This document shows, piece by piece, positions 1-6,435 of a DNA stretch of 10,092 nucleotides (positions within the stretch are counted from its first letter, which is position 1; the number at the start of each line of letters is the position of its first letter). The stretch is from an uncultured Eubacteriales bacterium. Its GTDB lineage: Bacteria; Bacillota; Clostridia; Oscillospirales; Acutalibacteraceae. The stretch is taken from positions 3,899 through 13,990 of the forward strand of contig CAQZPH010000011.1 in the NCBI GenBank assembly GCA_948933715.1, written 5' to 3'. The notes beneath the pieces were generated by a model that was not told where the DNA came from, did no database searches, and saw only the letters and a list, made by a program, of their open reading frames with translations. Made by a program: the position numbers and the translations under genes.

Positions 1-478
1 AAACTTCACTTACAGCTTCTTTATTACCATCATCCATTGTAAAACGTTCTCTATCCCAATCGCACGATGAACCCAGCTTTTTAATTTGTTCTATAATTTT
101 TCCGCCATATTTTTCTTTCCATTCGTAAGCTCTTTCTAAAAACTCTTCTCTACCTATATCTTCTTTTTTTAATCCTTCTTCTCTCATAGCTTCAACTATT
201 TTAGCTTCAGTGGCGATAGATGCGTGGTCTGTTCCTGGTACCCAAAGTGCATTATATCCTTGCATTCTTTTAAATCTTATTAAGATATCTTGCAAAGTTT
301 CATCAAGGGCATGCCCCATATGTAGATGACCTGTTATATTTGGGGGTGGTATAACTATTGTATAAGGTTTTTTATCTTTATTGGCGCATGCTTTAAAATA
401 GCCTCCATTTTGCCAAAATTCATATATTCTGTCTTCAACCGCGTTTGGGTCATAAGACTTAGAAAGTTCTTTGCTCAC
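1..478 (-). CDS. valS: Valyl-tRNA synthetase, N-terminal part (runs off left edge)
   Basis: Class I aminoacyl-tRNA synthetase that charges tRNA-Val with valine in the cytoplasm. About 159 codons of what is normally an 850-900 residue protein lie inside the window; the rest is beyond position 1. The start of the Rossmann-fold catalytic domain is visible: PPPNITGHLHMGHAL at residues 44-58, which holds the class I HIGH-type signature as HMGH (residues 53-56), followed by ALWVPGTDHASIATE, typical of ValRS. The first residues (KSYDPNAVEDRIYEFW) also match the usual ValRS start. The start is a GTG at 476-478, chosen because GGAGG lies 7 bases upstream and no in-frame ATG is nearby. The gene has its own promoter at 517-545 and a leader of only about 30 bases, so the T-box leader frequent on Firmicute synthetase genes is absent. 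Identification is near certain. Confidence 0.97.
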   Translation of the reverse strand, partial: MSKELSKSYDPNAVEDRIYEFWQNGGYFKACANKDKKPYTIVIPPPNITGHLHMGHALDETLQDILIRFKRMQGYNALWVPGTDHASIATEAKIVEAMREEGLKKEDIGREEFLERAYEWKEKYGGKIIEQIKKLGSSCDWDRERFTMDDGNKEAVSEV

Positions 479-485
479 AAATTAG

Positions 486-490
486 CCTCC
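486..490 (-). promoter_or_regulatory. Ribosome binding site of valS
   Basis: GGAGG on the minus strand, 7 bases ahead of the GTG at 478. It fixes this non-ATG codon as the start. Confidence 0.85.
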
Positions 491-516
491 TTAAGATTGA
501 TTTCATCTTTAATTAT

Positions 517-545
517 ATTATCTCATCGTACCACTTACTTGTCAA
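517..545 (-). promoter_or_regulatory. Sigma-A type promoter of valS
   Basis: On the minus strand there is a perfect TTGACA -35 box (545-540), a 17-base spacer and a GATAAT -10 box (522-517) preceded by TGA, which gives the extended -10 TG motif. Transcription should start near 510, giving a leader of about 32 bases. It sits just downstream of the terminator of the regulator gene, so valS is probably transcribed separately from it. Confidence 0.85.
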
Positions 546-550
546 TAAAT

Positions 551-576
551 CAAAAAAAGAGACTTTAAAGTCTCTT
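551..576 (-). terminator. Rho-independent terminator of the helix-turn-helix regulator gene
   Basis: The bases 558-575 form a perfect palindrome (AGAGACTTTAAAGTCTCT). It can fold as a 7-8 bp stem with a TTAA loop. On the minus strand it is followed directly by a run of seven T (557-551 and flank). It lies 14 bases past the stop codon of the regulator gene and just before the valS promoter. Confidence 0.88.
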
Positions 577-589
577 GCAAATTGCTAAA

Positions 590-994
590 CTATTTATTTT
601 TCCGCCTTTTAGACAAATCATCAACTTTTTCTTTTAATATCCCTACAACATCATGTTGAATATCAACAGGAAGCACTCTATATAAACTAATTAGAGCTTT
701 TTCTCCTTTAGATAATTCATAAATATGATTATAATTTTGCGAATCATAGCGATAATATAAGTCATCATCTAAATCTCTAACACTTTTTTGAGCATCTTTC
801 TCTTCATTCTCAAATATTTCAGTGTAAGACACATTAAAAATCTTTGAAAGCTTTATTATAGTATTTATATCAGGAGTAGTTTTGCCTGTTTCATAATAAG
901 TATAAGTTGACCTTTCTAAATTTAAAGCATTTGCTACTTGTTGTTGCGTATAGCCGCTATTTTCTCTAAGTCTTTTTAGTGTTTGTGATAACAT
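590..994 (-). CDS. XRE-family helix-turn-helix transcriptional regulator
   Basis: A small DNA-binding protein of 134 residues. Residues 5-61 form a Cro/C1-type (HTH_3) domain: LKRLRENSGYTQQQVANALN, then the recognition-helix region LERSTYTYYETGKTTPD and the closing helices LSKIFNVSYTEIF. The tail is acidic and then helical (LSKGEKALISLYRVLP...), as in many clostridial regulators of this type, and probably serves dimerisation or a partner contact. I chose the ATG at 994 because AAGGTG lies 6 bases ahead of it; a GTG at 1003 in the same frame would lie inside that binding site. It ends in its own terminator and is divergent from the rimP operon, whose promoter starts about 170 bases away. Autoregulation or control of the spacer promoters is possible but not shown. 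Family certain, target unknown. Confidence 0.92.
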   Translation of the reverse strand: MLSQTLKRLRENSGYTQQQVANALNLERSTYTYYETGKTTPDINTIIKLSKIFNVSYTEIFENEEKDAQKSVRDLDDDLYYRYDSQNYNHIYELSKGEKALISLYRVLPVDIQHDVVGILKEKVDDLSKRRKNK

Positions 995-1000
995 TTCATT

Positions 1001-1006
1001 CACCTT
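1001..1006 (-). promoter_or_regulatory. Ribosome binding site of the regulator gene
   Basis: AAGGTG on the minus strand, 6 bases before the ATG at 994. It overlaps the upstream in-frame GTG (1003), which argues for the ATG as the true start. Confidence 0.7.
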
Positions 1007-1085
1007 TTATACAAATTAAGTATTTTAGAGTTCGACAATGACCTTCAAATTTTTCTAGTTTAATATTACAAAAAAAACGAAGTAG

Positions 1086-1114
1086 ATACTATTTTAAGTG
1101 ATATATGTTCACAA
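1086..1114 (-). promoter_or_regulatory. Possible promoter of the regulator gene
   Basis: On the minus strand TTGTGA (1114-1109), a 17-base spacer and TAGTAT (1091-1086) make a passable sigma-A promoter that would give an 85-base leader. A weaker alternative closer to the gene is TTTGAA (1049-1044) with TAAAAT (1027-1022), spacer 16. The spacer is very AT-rich, so chance matches are likely. Confidence 0.3.
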
Positions 1115-1166
1115 AATTCTCTTGCTAATTTTCTTTTTCCACAATATATAATTTTCATTTTGTCTC

Positions 1167-1195
1167 TTGCAATGAATATAATACTGTGTTATAAT
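1167..1195 (+). promoter_or_regulatory. Sigma-A type promoter of the rimP-ribF operon
   Basis: TTGCAA (1167-1172), an exact 17-base spacer and a consensus TATAAT (1190-1195) preceded by TG one base upstream (extended -10). Transcription should begin near 1202. A second TATAAT occurs at 1177-1182 within the spacer but has no good -35 box. This is the only convincing promoter seen for the nine plus-strand genes. Confidence 0.87.
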
Positions 1196-1223
1196 GTTTT
1201 TAAAGATTGCATTTTTGATTTTT

Positions 1224-1249
1224 AAAAGAGTGGGTTCTCCCGCTCTTTT
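1224..1249 (+). promoter_or_regulatory. Leader hairpin ahead of rimP (possible attenuator)
   Basis: The two arms 1224-1234 and 1239-1249 pair over 11 bp with one G-U pair and a four-base loop (TTCT). The hairpin lies about 22 bases after the predicted transcription start and 10 bases before the rimP ribosome binding site. It is followed by only a broken T run (TTTTGTTTGT, counting the end of the stem), so it could be a weak terminator or attenuator, a 5' stabiliser, or a protein binding site. Other bacteria are known to carry leader elements ahead of rimP; whether this one belongs to a described family is not decided here. Confidence 0.65.
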
Positions 1250-1258
1250 GTTTGTATT

Positions 1259-1264
1259 GAGGTG
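1259..1264 (+). promoter_or_regulatory. Ribosome binding site of rimP
   Basis: GAGGTG, 8 bases before the TTG at 1273. There is no in-frame ATG nearby, so this site decides the unusual TTG start. Confidence 0.8.
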
Positions 1265-1272
1265 AAATAGTA

Positions 1273-1755
1273 TTGAATAAAAAAAAACATGGTAACAGTA
1301 TTGTAAATGCTGTTTGGGAGTTATCTGAACCCATTGCAAAAGAACTTGGGCTGAGAATATGGGATATAAAATTTTTAAAAGAAGGATCTGGGTATTATCT
1401 TAGAATTTTTATAGACAGTAAAGACGGTGTTGCAATAGAAGATTGTGAAAAATTTAGTCGCGCCATTGATGCTCCTCTTGATGAACTTGATCCTATTAAT
1501 CAAAATTATTGCCTTGAGGTTTGTTCTCCTGGAATTGAAAGAGAATTAACGCGTGAGGAGCATTTTAAAAGATTCGTTGGAGAAAAGGTAATTATACGTT
1601 TGATTCGTCCTATGCAAGATGGCAAAAAAGAGTTACAAGGAAGACTTTTAGACTTTAATAAAGATAAAATAGAAGTATCTTCCTCTGATATAGAAAACTT
1701 TTCTATACCAAGAAAAAACATTGCTTTTGTTAAACTAGATGATTTTGAAAAATAA
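1273..1755 (+). CDS. rimP: Ribosome maturation factor RimP
   Basis: Cytoplasmic assembly factor that binds the 30S subunit and helps early maturation. The 160-residue length fits the family (about 150-160). The N-terminal domain spans roughly residues 10-85 and includes DCEKFSRAIDAPLDELDPI, a strong family match. The hinge CSPGIERELTREEHFKRFVG starts at C84. A small beta-rich C-terminal domain follows (about 95-160). The start is TTG, supported by GAGGTG 8 bases upstream; the low-efficiency codon may limit synthesis. It is the first gene of the operon, 17 bases before nusA, which is the usual partner. Identification is secure. Confidence 0.97.
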   Translation: MNKKKHGNSIVNAVWELSEPIAKELGLRIWDIKFLKEGSGYYLRIFIDSKDGVAIEDCEKFSRAIDAPLDELDPINQNYCLEVCSPGIERELTREEHFKRFVGEKVIIRLIRPMQDGKKELQGRLLDFNKDKIEVSSSDIENFSIPRKNIAFVKLDDFEK

Positions 1756-1772
1756 TTTGGAGGTATTCTAAA

Positions 1773-2825
1773 ATGAAAAACAAAGAACTTTTCGAAGCTC
1801 TTTCGCTTCTTGAAAAAGAAAGAGGTATTCCTGTTGATTTTATGCTAGACAAAATAAAAAAAGCTATTGTTACTGCCTGCAAAAGTAGTTATAACGGTAA
1901 TGACGATACTCTAATTAATATTGACCCTAATAAAGGGAAATTTGAAGTTTATTTAAGAAAGACTGTTGTCAATAATGTTATTGACCCAAGTCATGAAATT
2001 ATTCTAAAGGATGCAAGAAAAATCGATCCAAATATTGCCATAGATGAGCAAGTTTCAGTTAAGCTTGATACAAAAGAATTTGGAAGGATTGCTGCTCAAA
2101 CTGCAAGAAATATAATTCGTCAGGGTATTCGTGATGGTGAGCGTGGCCTTATGTTGCAAGAATTCGAAGAAAAACGTCAAGAGCTTGTAACAGCTATAGT
2201 AGAAAAGATTGATCCAAAATCAGGGACTGCATCTTTAAAGATCGGTAAAGCTGATGCTTTTCTTCCTAAAAATGAACAATTAGCTACAGATAATTTCCGC
2301 GAAGGTGACCATATAAAAGTTTATATTGTAGATGTTAAAGAAAACGATAGAGGTCCCCATGCAATTATATCTCGTACGCACCCTGATATGATTAAAAGAA
2401 TGTTCGAAGCTGAAGTTCCTGAAATATACGATGGAACAGTTGAAATAATGCAGGTATCAAGAGAGGCTGGTTCTAGGACAAAACTAGCTGTTCTTAGCAA
2501 AAATAAAAATGTCGATGCAATAGGCGCATGTATTGGACCTAAAGGTTCAAGAGTTAACGCTATAGTGGAAGAACTTTGCGGCGAAAAAATAGACATAGTC
2601 GAGTATGATAAAGACCCTGAAAAATTTATTGCTGCAGCCTTATCTCCGGCTGAAGTAATAAGAGTGGAAATTGATTCTGAAGAAAACAATACTTGTGAAG
2701 TTATTGTTCCAAACAATCAGCTTTCTCTTGCTATCGGTAATAAGGGTCAAAACGTCAGACTTGCAGCTAAGTTAACTGGTTGGAAAATAGATATAAAGCC
2801 TGAAAATTCTGTTACTGTAAATTAG
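1773..2825 (+). CDS. nusA: Transcription elongation/termination factor NusA
   Basis: RNA polymerase-associated factor that modulates pausing, intrinsic termination and antitermination. The 350 residues follow the standard Firmicute layout without the acidic C-terminal repeats of E. coli NusA. The N-terminal polymerase-binding domain spans about 1-125 (MKNKELFEALSLLEKERGIP at the start). The S1 domain is at about 136-200 (LPKNEQ, FREGDHIKVYIVDV). KH1 carries IGPKGSRV at 254-261 and KH2 carries IGNKGQNVRLAAKLTGW from 321, both with the GxxG loop for RNA binding. The ATG is preceded by GGAGG 9 bases upstream. It lies in its usual place between rimP and rnpM, and could feed back on the leader hairpin of its own operon, though that is only an inference. 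Confidence 0.98.
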   Translation: MKNKELFEALSLLEKERGIPVDFMLDKIKKAIVTACKSSYNGNDDTLINIDPNKGKFEVYLRKTVVNNVIDPSHEIILKDARKIDPNIAIDEQVSVKLDTKEFGRIAAQTARNIIRQGIRDGERGLMLQEFEEKRQELVTAIVEKIDPKSGTASLKIGKADAFLPKNEQLATDNFREGDHIKVYIVDVKENDRGPHAIISRTHPDMIKRMFEAEVPEIYDGTVEIMQVSREAGSRTKLAVLSKNKNVDAIGACIGPKGSRVNAIVEELCGEKIDIVEYDKDPEKFIAAALSPAEVIRVEIDSEENNTCEVIVPNNQLSLAIGNKGQNVRLAAKLTGWKIDIKPENSVTVN

Positions 2826-2861
2826 AAACGTTTTTTAACTAAACGAAAAGAGGTATACTCA

Positions 2862-3143
2862 ATGAAAAATAAGCATATTCCTATGCGTATGTGCACAGGT
2901 TGTAATGAAATGAAGAATAAAATGGACTTAATAAGAATTGTTAAGGTAAACGATGGTAATAAGCATAGTTGTTTGCTAATTGATAAAAGTTTTAAAAAGC
3001 CTGGTAGGGGTGCTTATGTGTGTAAAAATCTTGAGTGTTTAAAAAATGTAAAAAAAACAAAACGTCTTGAGCGCCTTTGTTCATGCAAGGTTCCAGATGA
3101 TTTTTATAGCGAAATTAAGGAGGTAATCCTCTTAAATGAATGA
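2862..3143 (+). CDS. rnpM: RNase P modulator RnpM (YlxR family)
   Basis: A 93-residue basic protein of the YlxR family (DUF448). Family members are RNA-binding, and the B. subtilis protein has been reported to bind RNase P and lower its activity. The signature RMCTGC (C11, C14) and LIRIV near the N-terminus and GRGAYVC (48-54) in the middle are diagnostic. C11, C14, C54 and C59 could make a metal site, but this is inference. AAAGAGG lies 8 bases ahead of the ATG. The stop codon overlaps the start of ylxQ by 8 bases, suggesting translational coupling. It lies between nusA and infB as in most Firmicutes. Confidence 0.95.
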   Translation: MKNKHIPMRMCTGCNEMKNKMDLIRIVKVNDGNKHSCLLIDKSFKKPGRGAYVCKNLECLKNVKKTKRLERLCSCKVPDDFYSEIKEVILLNE

Positions 3144-3435
3144 TAAAGTTTTATCGCTTCTAGGCCTTTGCAAAAAGTCGGGGAATATATCTCTTGGATT
3201 TGACGCTTGCCTTGAATCTGTAAAGCAAAAAAACTCTAGCCTTATATTAGTAACAAATGATTTATCAGAGCGTACTTTAAATAGAATTTACGATCAAATT
3301 AATAATAAGGTTAATATTATAGTTCTTAACCTTTCAATGGAAGATATCAGAAAAATCCTTGGGAAATCAAGCGGTATAATTTCTGTTAATAACAATGGGT
3401 TTGCAGAGAAAATTAAACAGCTCTTAAATACTTAA
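3136..3435 (+). CDS. ylxQ: YlxQ, L7Ae/L30e-type RNA-binding protein
   Basis: A 99-residue protein of the ribosomal L7Ae/L30e/S12e/Gadd45 fold. These proteins bind kink-turn RNA; the exact target of YlxQ is not established. The pattern seen is LLGLCKKSGNISLGFDA at the start, then SSLILVTNDLS and the C-terminal LGKSSGIISVNNNGFAEKI, all typical of YlxQ. AAGGAGG (3117-3123) sits 12 bases before the ATG, inside the end of rnpM. The 8-base overlap with rnpM and the position before infB support the call. Confidence 0.93.
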   Translation: MNDKVLSLLGLCKKSGNISLGFDACLESVKQKNSSLILVTNDLSERTLNRIYDQINNKVNIIVLNLSMEDIRKILGKSSGIISVNNNGFAEKIKQLLNT

Positions 3436-3455
3436 ACTTAGGAGGAAATCAATAT

Positions 3456-5993
3456 ATGATGATTAAATACAGGGTCCACGAGATAGCTAAGGACTTAGAT
3501 GTATCAAGTAAGGAAGTCATCGACTTTATTAAAGATGCCACCGGTGAAGACAAAAAACATATGACAGCTTTAAATGAAGACGAATTAAACCTGGTTTTTG
3601 AACATTTCTCAAAATATAAAGAGGTTGAAAGTTTTGACGGTTACTTAGAAGGTAAATTGGATATTAAAGGGCCTGAAACTAAACAGAATAAAGCTTCTTT
3701 AACTAAAACTACAGATAAAAATAAAGATAAAGCTGTAGAAGAAAACAAAGATAATAAAAAAGAAAGTGTCCCAAAAGATAAGAAAGAATCTGAACCTAAA
3801 AGCAAAAAGAATATTTCCTTAAAAAATACCAGCACTGCCGAGAAAAAATACAGTAAACCACAAACACAAAAATCGGTTGCTCCAAAAAGTTTTGTAAAAA
3901 TTAATGAAGACAAAAATAAAATTGTTAACTCTCTTGCGGATAAACTTCAAGTACCATCGGATACTAAAAATCCTCCGAACTTAGGAGTAACAATACAAAC
4001 TGAGGAATCAACTCTAAAAAGGTCTCCTGTAAGAGTGATTGATACAAGGTCTGCACAGGTTGATATAGAAAAATATAATGAAAAGTATGATAGGTTAGCT
4101 TCTGAAAAAATTAAAACTGAAAATATTATAAAGAAACAAAAGATCACTCAAAAGTCTCAGCAAAGAGGTAAGCCAAGAAACTCAAGAAAAGAAACTGAAT
4201 CTGAAAGACTTCGTCGCATTGCTCTTGAAAGAAAGAACAAGCCCATCACAGTTACTATTCCAGAGAACATAACTGTAGGTGAATTGGCAGGACGACTTAA
4301 GGCAACTGCTTCGGAGGTCATAAAAAAGCTCATGATGATGGGAATAATGGCTTCTATAAATGATATTATTGATTTTGACACAGCAAGCCTTGTTGCTATG
4401 GAATTTCATGCAAAAATTGAAAAAGAAGTCGTTGTTACTATTGAAGAAAGAATCATTGATGACAGTGAAGATTCGGATGATAATCTTGTACCAAGAGCCC
4501 CTGTTGTTGTTGTAATGGGACACGTTGACCATGGTAAAACTTCACTTTTAGATGCAATTCGTCATGCTGATGTTACTTCAACTGAAGCTGGAGGTATTAC
4601 TCAGCATAGAGGTGCCTATAGAGTAAAACTAAAAAACAGCGAAATCACCTTCCTTGATACTCCTGGTCACGAAGCGTTCACTACAATGCGTGCAAGAGGA
4701 GCAAAAGTCACTGATATTGCTATTCTTGTTGTCGCAGCAGATGATGGAATCATGCCGCAAACTATTGAAGCTATTAATCATGCCAAAGCTGCTGAAGTTT
4801 CTATTATTGTTGCTATTAATAAAATGGATAAACCTGGTGCTAATCCTGACAATGTAAAACAACAATTAACTGAACATGAAATTGTCCCTGAAGAATGGGG
4901 TGGTGATACTCCTTGTATTCCTATTTCAGCTAAAAATGGTGAAGGCATTGATGACTTACTTGAAATGGTTACGCTTATAGCTGACATGAAGGAGTTAAAA
5001 GCAAATCCTGACCGTGCTGCTAAAGGTACTGTTATAGAGGCAAGACTTGATAAAGGACGTGGTCCAATTGCTACAATCCTTGTTCAAAATGGTACTTTGC
5101 ATATTGGGGATATTGTCGTTGCTGGAACTGCTGTTGGTAAAGTGCGCGCTATGTTAAATGACAGAGGTGAACACGTAAAATCTGCAGGCCCTTCTGTTCC
5201 GGTTGAAATAACCGGTCTTGATACTGTTCCAACTGGAGGGGACATATTTAACGCCGCTTCTGACGAAAGACTTGCTCGTGAATTAGTTGAGGAAAGAAAA
5301 GCAAAACAAAAAGAAGATCAATTTAATTCTCAAACAAAAGTTACCCTTGATAATTTGTTTGATCAAATGCAATTGGGAGAAGTAAAAGAACTTAAAATTA
5401 TCGTTAAGGCCGATGTTCAAGGCTCAGTTGAAGCTGTTAGGCAGTCGCTTGAAAAGTTAAGTAATGATGAGGTTAGAGTAAACGTGATCCACAGCGCGGT
5501 TGGTGCTGTTAGTGAATCTGACGTTATGTTGGCCGATGCTTCTAACGCTATTATCGTAGGGTTTAATGTCAGACCAGATCCAGTTGCTGCTGAAAACGCT
5601 GAAAGAAATGGTGTAGATTTAAGATTATATAGAATCATTTATGACTGCATTGAAGAGATAAGTTCTGCTATGCAAGGTCTTCTGGCTCCTAAGTTTAGGG
5701 AAGTGCAAATTGGTCGAGCTGAATGCCGCCAAGTTTATAAGATTTCGAATATTGGCACAATCTCCGGAAGTTACGTTGTGAGCGGAAAAATTTCAAGAAA
5801 TGCCGAGATTCGTGTTGTTCGGGATGGAATTGTAATTGCTGAGGATAAGCTGCTTTCTCTTCGTCGCTTTAAGGATGACGTTAGAGAAGTTGCCCAGGGC
5901 TATGAGTGTGGTATTGGACTTGAAAAGTTTAACGATATAAAAGAAGGCGACATTTTTGAAGCTTTTGTTATGGAAGAATATAACGATAACTAA
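3456..5993 (+). CDS. infB: Translation initiation factor IF-2
   Basis: GTPase that brings fMet-tRNA to the 30S subunit and promotes subunit joining. The 845 residues comprise: a first IF2_N module (about 2-55, YRVHEIAKDLDVSSKEVIDF); a long Lys/Glu/Ser-rich disordered linker (about 70-255); a second IF2_N module (about 262-317, TVTIPENITVGELAGRL); the G domain; then domains II-IV ending near GDIFEAFVMEEY. The GTPase motifs are intact: G1 GHVDHGKT (355-362), G3 DTPGH (401-405), G4 NKMD (455-458) and G5 SAK (491-493). It is longer than B. subtilis IF2 because of the linker. Two ATG codons in tandem (3456 and 3459) follow GGAGG at 3441-3445; either could be used. It ends 91 bases before rbfA, the longest gap in the operon. 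Confidence 0.98.
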   Translation: MMIKYRVHEIAKDLDVSSKEVIDFIKDATGEDKKHMTALNEDELNLVFEHFSKYKEVESFDGYLEGKLDIKGPETKQNKASLTKTTDKNKDKAVEENKDNKKESVPKDKKESEPKSKKNISLKNTSTAEKKYSKPQTQKSVAPKSFVKINEDKNKIVNSLADKLQVPSDTKNPPNLGVTIQTEESTLKRSPVRVIDTRSAQVDIEKYNEKYDRLASEKIKTENIIKKQKITQKSQQRGKPRNSRKETESERLRRIALERKNKPITVTIPENITVGELAGRLKATASEVIKKLMMMGIMASINDIIDFDTASLVAMEFHAKIEKEVVVTIEERIIDDSEDSDDNLVPRAPVVVVMGHVDHGKTSLLDAIRHADVTSTEAGGITQHRGAYRVKLKNSEITFLDTPGHEAFTTMRARGAKVTDIAILVVAADDGIMPQTIEAINHAKAAEVSIIVAINKMDKPGANPDNVKQQLTEHEIVPEEWGGDTPCIPISAKNGEGIDDLLEMVTLIADMKELKANPDRAAKGTVIEARLDKGRGPIATILVQNGTLHIGDIVVAGTAVGKVRAMLNDRGEHVKSAGPSVPVEITGLDTVPTGGDIFNAASDERLARELVEERKAKQKEDQFNSQTKVTLDNLFDQMQLGEVKELKIIVKADVQGSVEAVRQSLEKLSNDEVRVNVIHSAVGAVSESDVMLADASNAIIVGFNVRPDPVAAENAERNGVDLRLYRIIYDCIEEISSAMQGLLAPKFREVQIGRAECRQVYKISNIGTISGSYVVSGKISRNAEIRVVRDGIVIAEDKLLSLRRFKDDVREVAQGYECGIGLEKFNDIKEGDIFEAFVMEEYNDN

Positions 5994-6013
5994 ATACTTA
6001 TACTAAAAAATAA

Positions 6014-6051
6014 AGCTCCCACAATGTAGTTTTTATAGCATAGTGGGAGCT
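6014..6051 (+). repeat. Inverted repeat (hairpin) between infB and rbfA
   Basis: Arms AGCTCCCAC (6014-6022) and GTGGGAGCT (6043-6051) pair perfectly over 9 bp. After one A-A mismatch, ATG (6024-6026) and CAT (6039-6041) add three more pairs around an AT-rich loop. On the coding strand it is followed by TAAAAGATA, not a T run, so it is not a standard terminator for the operon. On the opposite strand the stem is followed by TTTATTTTTT, which is terminator-like, but no minus-strand gene lies near. It ends 33 bases before the rbfA start. Possible roles are an RNA processing or stability element, or a barrier to antisense transcription. Confidence 0.75.
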
Positions 6052-6072
6052 AAAAGATATAAACTTAAAGTA

Positions 6073-6077
6073 GGAGG
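6073..6077 (+). promoter_or_regulatory. Ribosome binding site of rbfA
   Basis: GGAGG, 7 bases ahead of the ATG at 6085. It decides against an in-frame GTG at 6043 that lies in the hairpin arm and has no binding site. Confidence 0.85.
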
Positions 6078-6084
6078 ACCAAAA

Positions 6085-6432
6085 ATGTCTGGTCATAAAA
6101 TAGAGCGAATAACCGAAGATATAAAAAGAGAGTTGACGGCTATTTTTAGGGAACTTAAAGATCCAAGAGTAACTTCAACCCTTGTAAGCATTGTAAGAGT
6201 TGAGGTAACTAATGATCTTTCTTATTGCAAAATTTATGTAAGTACAATAGATGGCATAGAAAAAACTAATAAAGCCGTTTTGGGCCTTAAATCGGCAAAT
6301 GGATATATTAAACATGAGCTTGGTTCAAGACTTAAATTACGTCATATACCAGAATTAATATTCGTTGCAACTGATTTTATAGAGTATGGATTAGATCTAT
6401 CAAAAAAGATTGACGATTTAAAAGGAAGATGA
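6085..6432 (+). CDS. rbfA: 30S ribosome-binding factor RbfA
   Basis: Cold-shock assembly factor that binds the 30S subunit near the 16S rRNA 5' helix and is needed for late maturation. The 115 residues match the family length (about 115-120) and form a single type II KH domain. Visible signatures are the N-terminal RITEDIKRELTAIFRELKDPR, then VTNDLSYCKIYVS, the A-containing turn KSANGYIKHELGSRLKLRHIPEL and the end FVATDFIEYGLDL. The start at 6085 is set by GGAGG 7 bases upstream and by the SGHKIERI beginning usual for the family. Only 3 bases separate it from nrnA. Confidence 0.95.
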   Translation: MSGHKIERITEDIKRELTAIFRELKDPRVTSTLVSIVRVEVTNDLSYCKIYVSTIDGIEKTNKAVLGLKSANGYIKHELGSRLKLRHIPELIFVATDFIEYGLDLSKKIDDLKGR

Positions 6433-6435
6433 TAT

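Noticed and set aside
326..568. Plus-strand open frame of 80 codons
   Set aside because: It lies mostly antisense to valS, has no family features and no ribosome binding site; a shadow frame.
1109..1339. Minus-strand open frame of 76 codons across the rimP promoter
   Set aside because: It covers the rimP promoter, leader hairpin and start. The composition is that of translated AT-rich spacer, with no binding site or recognisable motif.
2321..2716. Minus-strand open frame of 131 codons inside nusA
   Set aside because: Fully antisense to the well-conserved S1-KH region of nusA; a Ser/Leu-rich shadow product with no support.
4313..4340. Possible internal start of a shorter IF2 (GGAGG at 4313-4317, ATGs from 4332 in frame)
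   Set aside because: Internal IF2 starts exist in some bacteria, but the 14-base spacing is long and the start would cut the second IF2_N module in two. Probably chance.
6043..6084. GTG at 6043 as a longer rbfA start
   Set aside because: It lies in the 3' arm of the hairpin, adds 14 residues not seen in the family and has no ribosome binding site; the ATG at 6085 has a good one.
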